Shown here: piece by piece, positions 1-6,335 of the stretch
Layout of the letters: each line of letters begins with the position of its first letter
Numbering within the stretch: position 1 is the first letter of the stretch
Translations under genes and position numbers: made by a program
Notes under the pieces: generated by a model
Told to the model about the DNA's origin: nothing
The model's input: the letters and a program-made list of their open reading frames with translations, nothing else
Databases searched by the model: none
Assembly: GCA_913056285.1 (NCBI GenBank)
Contig: CAJXNE010000038.1
Location: forward strand, 1-13,876
DNA: 13,876 bases
Reading direction: 5' to 3'
DNA from: an uncultured Zetaproteobacteria bacterium
GTDB lineage: Bacteria > Pseudomonadota > Zetaproteobacteria > Mariprofundales > Mariprofundaceae

Positions 1-137
1 GATTTGCGCGCCCGTCCATGGGCGCGATGATGACTTTTTACGAAGTCATCATATTCTAATAGTTTTTCAGGTAACGGGTGGTCATGATGCCTGATTGTTC
101 CTGAGGCTGATAAAGAGTCGCACAAGGGAGCAAAGGC
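1..137. other. Non-coding left edge upstream of pcm, no gene identified
   Basis: I see no convincing gene here. The three + frames close at 28-30, 92-94 and 57-59 without recognisable protein similarity. One minus-strand frame stays open across the whole stretch, but it has no good start or recognisable product and runs through two perfect hairpins. In many proteobacteria surE precedes pcm. The sequence does not show a recognisable SurE C-terminus, so surE, if present, lies further left. The last bases hold the Shine-Dalgarno AAGGGAG (124-130) for pcm. Confidence 0.5.
7..52. repeat. Two adjacent perfect hairpins (tandem inverted repeats)
   Basis: The first dyad pairs CGCGCCC (7-13) with GGGCGCG (20-26) around a 6-base loop. 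The second begins at the next base and pairs ATGATGACTT (27-36) with AAGTCATCAT (43-52), also around a 6-base loop. Both stems are perfect. No uninterrupted T run follows either stem, although TTTTT occurs at 35-39 and again at 63-67, so a simple rho-independent terminator is not a clean fit. It could be the end of an upstream transcript, a dispersed palindromic repeat, or an mRNA-stabilising structure. Confidence 0.6.
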
Positions 138-806
138 GTGAAGAATCCACTGTTGTCTGAAATTGCATCCCCCACCTTTGATCGCCCTCGTCAGCGTATG
201 GTGAATGATCAACTTAAAGCCAGGGGAATCAGGGACGAACATGTGCTTGCTGCCATGTCGTCTGTGCCAAGGCATTTGTTTGTCGATGCGGCCCTTGCTG
301 CTCGCTCCTATCAAGATTGTGCCTTGCCCATTGGCTGCGGTCAGACCATCTCTCAACCCTACATGGTTGCCCGCATGACCGAACTGCTCGAATTGAAAGG
401 CCAAGAACGCGTGCTGGAAATTGGAACCGGGTGTGGTTACCAAACAGCCGTGTTATCACGCCTGTGTCGCAGGGTGTACAGCATTGAGCGCATTGAGGCA
501 TTGCAACAGCGAGCGAGGAAGAACCTGCGGGCAGCCCGCCTGGCCAATGTTATGCTCAAATGTGGCGATGGTATGGAGGGATGGGAAGATTATGCACCCT
601 TTGATGCAATTATTGTGACTGCCGGTGGCTTTGCTTCCGAGCTATGGTTGCAGCAACTGAAACCGGGCGGCGTATTGCTATTGCCGGAAGGGTCCAATGG
701 GTCACACCGACTGGTACGTCGCCGCAAACAGGCCCATGTGATTGCAGAGGAATATTTTGATGCATGTACATTCGTGCCGTTATTGAGAGGAGTGAACCAT
801 CACTAA
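138..806 (+). CDS. pcm: Protein-L-isoaspartate O-methyltransferase
   Basis: This cytoplasmic enzyme transfers a methyl group from S-adenosylmethionine to L-isoaspartyl residues of aged proteins and so starts their repair. At 222 residues it is slightly longer than E. coli Pcm (208). The substrate-site segment ALPIGCGQTISQPYMVARM is at residues 62-80. SAM motif I, VLEIGTGCGYQT, is at 92-103, the FDAIIVTA strand at 155-162, and the C-terminal FVPLLRG at 212-218. The start is GTG with AAGGGAG seven bases upstream, and no earlier start exists in frame. The N-terminal ~14 residues extend beyond the E. coli protein. It opens the pcm-yqaA-nlpD-rpoS cluster, which is commonly linked to stationary-phase survival. 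The family assignment is very secure. Confidence 0.97.
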   Translation: MKNPLLSEIASPTFDRPRQRMVNDQLKARGIRDEHVLAAMSSVPRHLFVDAALAARSYQDCALPIGCGQTISQPYMVARMTELLELKGQERVLEIGTGCGYQTAVLSRLCRRVYSIERIEALQQRARKNLRAARLANVMLKCGDGMEGWEDYAPFDAIIVTAGGFASELWLQQLKPGGVLLLPEGSNGSHRLVRRRKQAHVIAEEYFDACTFVPLLRGVNHH

Positions 807-810
807 TACG

Positions 811-1410
811 TTGGGCAAACTGTCACCGGTGTTGTGGTTGAGAAAAATGTATCACTGGACATTGTCATGGGCAGATCACCCCAATGCCGGATGGGCGCTG
901 TTTGCAATTGCCGTGATTGAGGCCAGCGTTTTCCCGATTCCACCGGATATTCTGCTGATTGCACTGGCACTTGGGCAGCCGCAGGCAGCGTTCCGGTTCG
1001 CAGCATTATCCACCGCAGGCACCACAGTGGGTGCAATCATCGGTTATGCCATTGGTATGTTCCTGTTTAATGCAGTTGCGCTGCCGATTGTCGAATTTTA
1101 TCATGCTATGGAAACATTTAATCATGTACAGGAATGGTTTGTGGAATACGGGGTTATGATCGTGTTGGTGGCTGGGTTTTCGCCCATCCCATTCAAGGTC
1201 ATCACCATTGCTGCCGGTGCGTTCGGACTGTTTTTTCCCGCATTTATCGTTGCGACAATGATTTCTCGAGGTGCAAGGTTCTATCTCGAGGCGGCACTCT
1301 TATGCTGGGGTGGAGAGCGATTGCGTGAGCTGGTGGAACAATATTTTGAATGGTTGACTGTTGCCATAGCTGTAGTCGTGGTTGGTGGTTTTACCCTGCT
1401 GTGGCTGTAG
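811..1410 (+). CDS. YqaA-type (DedA/SNARE-associated superfamily) inner-membrane protein
   Basis: This is a multi-pass membrane protein of the YqaA branch of the DedA/VTT superfamily. Hydrophobic segments lie near residues 27-50, 62-95, 112-135, 138-165 and 182-199. Family hallmarks are the acidic residue before FPIPPD (E37, 41-46), the second re-entrant-like motif GFSPIPFKVITIAAGAFG (122-139) and SRGARFYLEA (152-161). DedA proteins are linked to envelope homeostasis and lipid-carrier or phospholipid transport, but the substrate of this branch is not shown here. The start is uncertain. The TTG at 811 lies 18 bases after the only good Shine-Dalgarno (AGGAG-like, 788-792). GTG 829, TTG 838 and ATG 847 are in-frame alternatives, and family members often start close to the RKxYxWTL segment (11-18). 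It follows pcm by four bases and is probably co-transcribed. Confidence 0.85.
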   Translation: MGKLSPVLWLRKMYHWTLSWADHPNAGWALFAIAVIEASVFPIPPDILLIALALGQPQAAFRFAALSTAGTTVGAIIGYAIGMFLFNAVALPIVEFYHAMETFNHVQEWFVEYGVMIVLVAGFSPIPFKVITIAAGAFGLFFPAFIVATMISRGARFYLEAALLCWGGERLRELVEQYFEWLTVAIAVVVVGGFTLLWL

Positions 1411-1431
1411 TGAAGCAATAAGGCTGTACGC

Positions 1432-2211
1432 ATGAGATATATATTGAATCGCTTGCTTTGTCTGGTGCTATTAACAGGGCTGGCTGGTTGCTTCAGTACA
1501 AGTGTGCCACGCCAATCTGTGTCTATCCATCATCACAGCAATAAAACACTCATTCGTTATGTCAGAGCCAATGATACCTTGTATAGCATCGGCAAGAAAT
1601 TCGGTGTTGATTACCGCCTGATCGCCAAACGAAATCATATCAAATATCCCTACCGTATTTATATCGGGCAACGTTTATATATCAACCGACAGGCGCCACG
1701 AAATCGGGATGTTGCGGCTGAAAAGATCAGACGCCTTTCGCATTTACGCCCCCGAACAAATGAAAAACATAAACACAGCAGCAGGAAAAAGAGCACGAAC
1801 CATGCATCAGCGCACAAATCCAGGGCCAGAGGCTATAAGGGACGTTTACGGTGGCCGGTCAAGGGCATCGTGACCAGCAAATTCGGACGCCGGGGTAGTC
1901 GCATGCATGATGGTATTGATATTGGAGCTAAAGAGGGGACGCCGGTACATGCAGCGGCTTCAGGAGAGGTCGTTTATGCGGACTCCCGTCTCAGCGGTTA
2001 TGGGAAACTGGTGATCATCCGGCACGGCAGAAATCTGTTCACGGCCTATGGGCATAACCAGCGCATGCTGGTGAGAAAGGGTGCACACGTACGTGCCGGA
2101 GATGTGATTGCCAGAGTAGGGCATACCGGCAGAGCTACCGGTCCCCACTTACATTTTGAAGTTCGCCAAGGCAGCACGCCGGTGAATCCGCTTGCCTATT
2201 TACCCCGTTAA
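1432..2211 (+). CDS. nlpD: LysM-M23 peptidase lipoprotein, NlpD-like
   Basis: This is a predicted lipoprotein: a short basic hydrophobic signal ends in the lipobox LAGC with Cys20. A LysM peptidoglycan-binding domain follows (about 41-85, from IRYVRANDTL to RLYI). A basic, Ser/Lys/His-rich linker (about 86-138) leads to a LytM/M23 domain (about 140-258). NlpD in E. coli activates the amidase AmiC at the septum and its LytM domain lacks zinc ligands. Here the ligands and catalytic residues look intact: H159 and D163 in HDGID, H208 in AYGHN, and H239 and H241 in HLHFE. It may therefore be an active endopeptidase. The Shine-Dalgarno AAGG (1420-1423) supports this ATG. Position directly upstream of rpoS is the classical nlpD position; the name rests on that and on the domain order. 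Confidence 0.9.
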   Translation: MRYILNRLLCLVLLTGLAGCFSTSVPRQSVSIHHHSNKTLIRYVRANDTLYSIGKKFGVDYRLIAKRNHIKYPYRIYIGQRLYINRQAPRNRDVAAEKIRRLSHLRPRTNEKHKHSSRKKSTNHASAHKSRARGYKGRLRWPVKGIVTSKFGRRGSRMHDGIDIGAKEGTPVHAAASGEVVYADSRLSGYGKLVIIRHGRNLFTAYGHNQRMLVRKGAHVRAGDVIARVGHTGRATGPHLHFEVRQGSTPVNPLAYLPR

Positions 2212-2213
2212 AA

Positions 2214-2249
2214 AGAGAGTTCAAACCAATACTGGTGTGGGAGTTCTCT
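2214..2249 (+). promoter_or_regulatory. Imperfect hairpin in the nlpD-rpoS gap
   Basis: In the short space between nlpD and rpoS, AGAGA (2214-2218) can pair with TCTCT (2245-2249). Inside it, CAAACCA (2222-2228) can pair with TGGTGTG (2233-2239) with one mismatch and a 4-base loop. No T run follows, so it is not an obvious terminator. Its place, ending 30 bases before the likely rpoS start, would suit a leader structure, but pairing of this quality can arise by chance. Confidence 0.3.
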
Positions 2250-2278
2250 GTGTATTGTGATTTTGGATGTAATTGCTG

Positions 2279-3124
2279 ATGAGTGGGCGCCAGAGCATGG
2301 AGCCGATGGCGATTTATATGCGAGAAATTTCGCGCTATGACTTGCTTAGTGCAGCACAGGAAATAGAACTCGCCAAGCAAATTGCAGCAGGGGATGACCA
2401 GGCGCGTCAACATATGATTCAGACCAATTTACGGCTGGTCGTGAAAATTTCACGGCGTTATCTTGGTCGAGGCGTCGCATTAGCTGATTTGATTGAAGAG
2501 GGAAACCTGGGCTTGATTCGAGCAGTTGAAAAATTTGATATCGCACATGGCTGTCGCTTTTCCACCTATGCAACATGGTGGATTCGCCAATCTGTGGAAC
2601 GCGCCATTATGAACCAGTCGCGCACCATTCGCGTGCCTATCCATATTGCAAAGGAATATCATTCCGTATTAACCCATGCAGCACGCCTACGAGTGTCATT
2701 GGGACGCGAAGCAACAGAATCGGAAGTTGCCGAGTCCATGAATATCCCGGTTGCGCGGGTACACACATTGGTGAAAACCTCGTTGGGTACTGAGAGTGCA
2801 GACGCAAACCTACGCAATGATGGCGACTTCACACTGTATGATATTACTGCTGATGAACAGGCGACTGCGCCCAGTGATCGACTCGAAGAAGACCGGCGCA
2901 ACGGGTTGTTACAAATGTGGTTGCAAGGCCTCTCAGCCAAAGAAAGAGATGTCGTTCGGCTGCGTTATGGACTCGACTCACACGATGATGCGTGGACGCT
3001 GGAAGCTATTGGTAATCACATGGGTGTAACGCGCGAACGCATCAGGCAGATTCAGATGGGCGCTTTGAAAAAACTGCGCAAAATGGTTGATCGTGAAGAT
3101 GTGAACTTTGAGGAGATTTTATAA
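2279..3124 (+). CDS. rpoS: RNA polymerase sigma factor RpoS (group 2 sigma-70)
   Basis: This sigma factor directs RNA polymerase to general-stress and stationary-phase promoters. Numbered from ATG 2279 (281 residues), region 1.2 covers about 8-38. Region 2 (about 50-121) contains the core-binding and -10-reading segments, including DLIEEGNLGLIRAVEKFD and FSTYATWWIRQSVERAIMNQ. Region 3 begins with PIHIAKEY, keeping the Lys-Glu pair equivalent to E. coli K173/E174. Region 4.2 holds the helix-turn-helix WTLEAIGNHMGVTRERIRQIQ (240-260). The protein is about 50 residues shorter than E. coli RpoS (330), all missing before region 1.2. TTG 2273 and ATG 2297 are alternative starts; an in-frame stop at 2270-2272 rules out a longer N-terminus. 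The gene order nlpD-rpoS supports RpoS over another group 2 sigma factor. Its stop overlaps the apt start. Confidence 0.92.
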   Translation: MSGRQSMEPMAIYMREISRYDLLSAAQEIELAKQIAAGDDQARQHMIQTNLRLVVKISRRYLGRGVALADLIEEGNLGLIRAVEKFDIAHGCRFSTYATWWIRQSVERAIMNQSRTIRVPIHIAKEYHSVLTHAARLRVSLGREATESEVAESMNIPVARVHTLVKTSLGTESADANLRNDGDFTLYDITADEQATAPSDRLEEDRRNGLLQMWLQGLSAKERDVVRLRYGLDSHDDAWTLEAIGNHMGVTRERIRQIQMGALKKLRKMVDREDVNFEEIL

Positions 3125-3660
3125 TGACAGCATTCATCGCAGATGAGACTCGATGGCAGGATTATATCCGTGATATTCCCGATTTTCCCAAGCCGGGCAT
3201 TGTATTTAAGGATATCACGCCGTTATTGGCCAATGGCAATGCATTCGCCGCAGTCGTATCCGAACTGGCTTGTCAGGTGAGTCCGGATGTCGATGCGATT
3301 GTTGGCATTGAGTCACGCGGTTTTATCTTTGGAGCGGCACTGGCACAGCAACTTGGGCTGGGGCTGATTACCGTACGCAAGCCAGGTAAACTGCCTGCAG
3401 ATGTGCATAGCGTGGAATATGAACTGGAATATGGCGTAGACCGTCTGGAAATTCATCGTGATGCCTTGAGTCGCGGTCACAAGGTGGTGGTTGTCGATGA
3501 TTTGCTGGCCACAGGCGGCACTGCCGCCGCAACAGTAGAGCTGGTGAAAAAGCTTGGAGCGGAAGTCGAAGCCTGTTTGTTTGTGATTGAATTGTCTTTT
3601 CTGAATGGGACAAAAGCACTGGGAGATGTTCCGGTTCATAGTCTATTACATGTCGAGTAG
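3124..3660 (+). CDS. apt: Adenine phosphoribosyltransferase
   Basis: This purine-salvage enzyme converts adenine and PRPP to AMP and pyrophosphate in the cytoplasm. Its 178 residues are normal for the family. Visible signatures are the N-terminal FPKPGIVFKDITPLL (21-35), GIESRGFIFGAAL (61-73), VRKPGKLP (84-91), the flexible-loop segment EYELEYG (98-104), and the PRPP-binding motif VVVVDDLLATGGTAAAT (121-137) with its Asp-Asp pair. The ATG shares its first base with the rpoS stop (TAATG), and GAGGAG (3110-3115) lies eight bases upstream inside rpoS, so translation is probably coupled to that of rpoS. The pairing of a stress sigma factor with adenine salvage is unusual as far as I know; it may only reflect compact packing. 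Confidence 0.97.
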   Translation: MTAFIADETRWQDYIRDIPDFPKPGIVFKDITPLLANGNAFAAVVSELACQVSPDVDAIVGIESRGFIFGAALAQQLGLGLITVRKPGKLPADVHSVEYELEYGVDRLEIHRDALSRGHKVVVVDDLLATGGTAAATVELVKKLGAEVEACLFVIELSFLNGTKALGDVPVHSLLHVE

Positions 3661-3732
3661 GATTTTTACGTAATTCATCGTGCAGACTGGTGTAGAAATC
3701 GCTATGCTTCGAACGCCTTGAAACAGACACAT

Positions 3733-3809
3733 GCCCTCGTAGCTCAGCTGGATAGAGCGGCCGCCTCCTAAGCGGCAGGCCACACGTTCGAATCGTGTCG
3801 AGGGCACCA
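3733..3809 (+). tRNA. tRNA-Arg, anticodon CCU
   Basis: A complete cloverleaf of 77 bases can be folded by hand. The acceptor stem GCCCTCG (3733-3739) pairs with CGAGGGC (3799-3805). The D stem GCTC (3742-3745) pairs with GAGC (3755-3758). The anticodon stem GCCGC (3760-3764) pairs with GCGGC (3772-3776) around loop CTCCTAA. The T arm ACACG-TTCGAAT-CGTGT is perfect. The anticodon CCT is at 3767-3769 and reads AGG. The discriminator is A3806 and the 3' CCA (3807-3809) is encoded. Its promoter is unclear: TATGCT (3703-3708) with TGCAGA (3681-3686) is a weak candidate, and read-through from rpoS-apt is possible. Only 33 bases separate it from the gyrA start. Confidence 0.97.
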
Positions 3810-3811
3810 GT

Positions 3812-3817
3812 TAGAAT
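3812..3817 (+). promoter_or_regulatory. Candidate -10 element for gyrA just after the tRNA
   Basis: TAGAAT matches the sigma-70 -10 consensus at five of six positions, three bases after the tRNA CCA. Any -35 element would have to lie inside the tRNA T arm, where matches are poor (TTCGAA at 3787-3792 with a 19-base spacer). If used, the leader would be about 20 bases and would hold the gyrA Shine-Dalgarno AGAGG (3831-3835). Transcription through the tRNA into gyrA is an equally good explanation. Confidence 0.2.
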
Positions 3818-3842
3818 ATGTAATATTAACAGAGGTTAAATC

Positions 3843-6335
3843 ATGGAAGAAACACTGAATCCGGCCGTACCCGTACTGATCGAAGATGAGATGAAACGCT
3901 CTTATCTCGATTACGCCATGAGCGTCATTGTCGGGCGCGCCTTGCCCGATGCCCGCGATGGTTTAAAACCGGTACACCGGCGCATTCTCTATGCCATGCA
4001 GGATCTGGGTTGTACCCACGATAAACCATTCAAGAAATCTGCCCGTGTGGTCGGTGATGTGATTGGTAAATATCATCCACATGGCGACACGGCTGTATAT
4101 GATGCCATGGTGCGTATGGCGCAGCCGTGGAGCATGCGTCATTTGCTGGTAGACGGGCAGGGTAACTTTGGTTCGGTCGATGGCGATTCACCGGCGGCCA
4201 TGCGGTATACTGAAGCACGCATGAGCAGACTGGCTTCCGAATTGCTAGCCGATATCGACAAGAACACCGTTGATTTCGCTCCCAACTACGATGAATCTCT
4301 GAAAGAACCAAAAGTATTGCCGGCCAAATTCCCCAATCTGCTGGTCAACGGCTCTCAGGGTATTGCCGTGGGCATGGCAACCAATATTCCGCCGCATAAT
4401 CTCGGTGAATCCATCAATGCCTGCATTGCGCTGGTGGGGAACCCGGATATTGATGATGATGAACTGATGCAGATTATGCCCGGCCCGGATTTCCCGACCG
4501 GCGGCTTTATCTATGGTCGCAAAGGCATGCAGCAGGCATTTATCAGCGGTCGTGGTTCGGTCACTATGCGCGCCAAGGCCCTGGTTGAAATTCATCCGCG
4601 TACCAAGCGTGAGTCGTTGATCATCACCGAACTGCCGTATCAGGTGAACAAGGCCAATTTGATCGAAAATATCGCCCATATGGTGCGCGACAAAAAGCTT
4701 GAAGGCATTTCAGATCTGCGCGACGAATCCGATCGCGATGGTATGCGTATCGCCATCGAACTGAAGAAGAATGAAATCCCCGAAGTGGTACTCAACAATC
4801 TGTATAAGCATACCCAGCTACAGTGCAATTTCGGCTGTAATATGCTCTCTCTCGTCGATGGTCAGCCCAAGCTCTGCGGCGTTCGCGAACTATTGCTTCA
4901 CTTTCTCGATCATCGCCGTCAGGTGGTCACGCGCCGCTGCCTGTTTGATTTGGCCAAGGCTGAAGCCCGCGCCCATATTCTTGAAGGTTTATTGATTGCG
5001 CTGGATCATATTGATGAAGTCATCAAATTAATCCGCGCCAGCCAGACGCCGGCAGACGCCAAGGCCGGTTTGATGGATCGTTTTGGTCTGTCGGATAAAC
5101 AGGCACAGGCGATTCTCGATATGCGCCTGCACCGTTTGACTGGCCTTGAACGCGACAAGATTCAGGCTGAATTCGATGCGATTCAAAAAGTGATTGCCGA
5201 GTTGAAAGCCATTCTGGCCGATGAAAAATTACTTATGGGCGTGATTGTCGAAGAACTGGAAACCGTGCGTGATAAATACGCCGATCCGCGTCGTTCTGCC
5301 ATTATGGATGAAACGGCTGAATTATCGGTGGAAGATCTGATTACCGAAGAGGATATGGTCGTTACCATTTCCAACGAGGGGTATATCAAACGCAATGCGA
5401 CCTCATTGTATCGTGCCCAGCGGCGTGGCGGTAAGGGCAAGACGGCAATGACGACGAAGGAAAATGATTTCGTGGTACAGTTGATGGTCGCCTCAACACA
5501 CGATTATCTGCTGTTCTTTTCGGATCGTGGACGTGTATTCCGCAAAAAGGTTTATGAAGTGCCGCAGGCCGGACGTGCTGCTCGCGGCAAGGCGCTGGTG
5601 AATTTATTGCCGGTTGAAAAAGATGAGAAGATTTCAGCCACCTTATCCATTCGTGAATTCGATGAAGATCATTATATTGTCATGGCGACCAAAAATGGCG
5701 TCATTAAAAAGACGCGTTTATCCGATTTCCAAAATATCCGCGCCAACGGCATTATCGCCATCAAGATTGATGATGACGATGATTTGATCGGTGTAGTCGT
5801 TTCCAATGGCGAGCAGGATATCATGCTTTCGGCCAGTGGCGGCAAAGCGATTCGTTTTTCTGAAACCGATGTGCGGCCGATGGGACGTAGTACGCGCGGC
5901 GTTACCGGCATGCGTATGCCCGGCGGCTGTAAAGTGATTTCGATGACGCTGGTTTCGGACCGTGCATCATTGCTGGCGGTTTCTGAGAACGGTTTTGGCA
6001 AGCGAACTTCTGTCTCTGAATATCATGTGCAGAAACGCGGCGGGCAGGGCGTATTCACGCTTAAGACCGGCGGGCGCAATGGTGCCATGATCGGCGCGCT
6101 GCTGGTGCTCGATGAAGATCAGGTGATGATGATGACGGATACCGGGCGTCTGGTGCGCATCAAGATGAATGGTGTATCTGTGATCGGGCGTAATACGCAG
6201 GGTGTGACACTGTTTGGCGTCAATGATAACGAACGCGTGATCGGCGCTGTGCGCGTGGCTGAAAAGCAGGAAGATGACGATACGGAAGAAGCTGCTTCTA
6301 CCGATGATAATACTGAGGCCGATGGAGAAAGCTAA
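3843..6335 (+). CDS. gyrA: DNA gyrase subunit A
   Basis: GyrA breaks and rejoins DNA in the A2B2 gyrase complex that introduces negative supercoils. The winged-helix region keeps E. coli numbering exactly: HPHGDTAVYD at 78-87 and the catalytic tyrosine Y122 in RYTEAR. The breakage-reunion and coiled-coil domains run to about residue 500. The C-terminal beta-pinwheel (about 503-805) starts with the GyrA box QRRGGKG (526-532), which separates gyrase from topoisomerase IV ParC. The last ~25 residues are a strongly acidic tail. At 830 residues it is a little shorter than E. coli GyrA (875). Position 83 is threonine and 87 aspartate, so the quinolone-resistance region shows no classical resistance change. 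AGAGG lies seven bases before the ATG. serS follows without a gap. Confidence 0.98.
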   Translation: MEETLNPAVPVLIEDEMKRSYLDYAMSVIVGRALPDARDGLKPVHRRILYAMQDLGCTHDKPFKKSARVVGDVIGKYHPHGDTAVYDAMVRMAQPWSMRHLLVDGQGNFGSVDGDSPAAMRYTEARMSRLASELLADIDKNTVDFAPNYDESLKEPKVLPAKFPNLLVNGSQGIAVGMATNIPPHNLGESINACIALVGNPDIDDDELMQIMPGPDFPTGGFIYGRKGMQQAFISGRGSVTMRAKALVEIHPRTKRESLIITELPYQVNKANLIENIAHMVRDKKLEGISDLRDESDRDGMRIAIELKKNEIPEVVLNNLYKHTQLQCNFGCNMLSLVDGQPKLCGVRELLLHFLDHRRQVVTRRCLFDLAKAEARAHILEGLLIALDHIDEVIKLIRASQTPADAKAGLMDRFGLSDKQAQAILDMRLHRLTGLERDKIQAEFDAIQKVIAELKAILADEKLLMGVIVEELETVRDKYADPRRSAIMDETAELSVEDLITEEDMVVTISNEGYIKRNATSLYRAQRRGGKGKTAMTTKENDFVVQLMVASTHDYLLFFSDRGRVFRKKVYEVPQAGRAARGKALVNLLPVEKDEKISATLSIREFDEDHYIVMATKNGVIKKTRLSDFQNIRANGIIAIKIDDDDDLIGVVVSNGEQDIMLSASGGKAIRFSETDVRPMGRSTRGVTGMRMPGGCKVISMTLVSDRASLLAVSENGFGKRTSVSEYHVQKRGGQGVFTLKTGGRNGAMIGALLVLDEDQVMMMTDTGRLVRIKMNGVSVIGRNTQGVTLFGVNDNERVIGAVRVAEKQEDDDTEEAASTDDNTEADGES

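Noticed and set aside
1..137. Open minus-strand frame across the left edge
   Set aside because: It has no convincing start or recognisable product, and it runs through two perfect hairpins; 45 codons open is not evidence of a gene here.
4074..4104. Possible quinolone-resistance change in GyrA (Thr83)
   Set aside because: Thr at 83 is a normal wild-type residue in several Gram-negative lineages and D87 is intact, so no resistance is inferred.
4245..4679. Long minus-strand ORF (144 codons) inside gyrA
   Set aside because: It lies fully within conserved GyrA coding sequence and is a shadow frame produced by codon bias.
6021..6060. Second GyrA-box-like motif (QKRGGQG)
   Set aside because: The beta-pinwheel blades carry degenerate repeats of the GyrA box; this is expected in the family.
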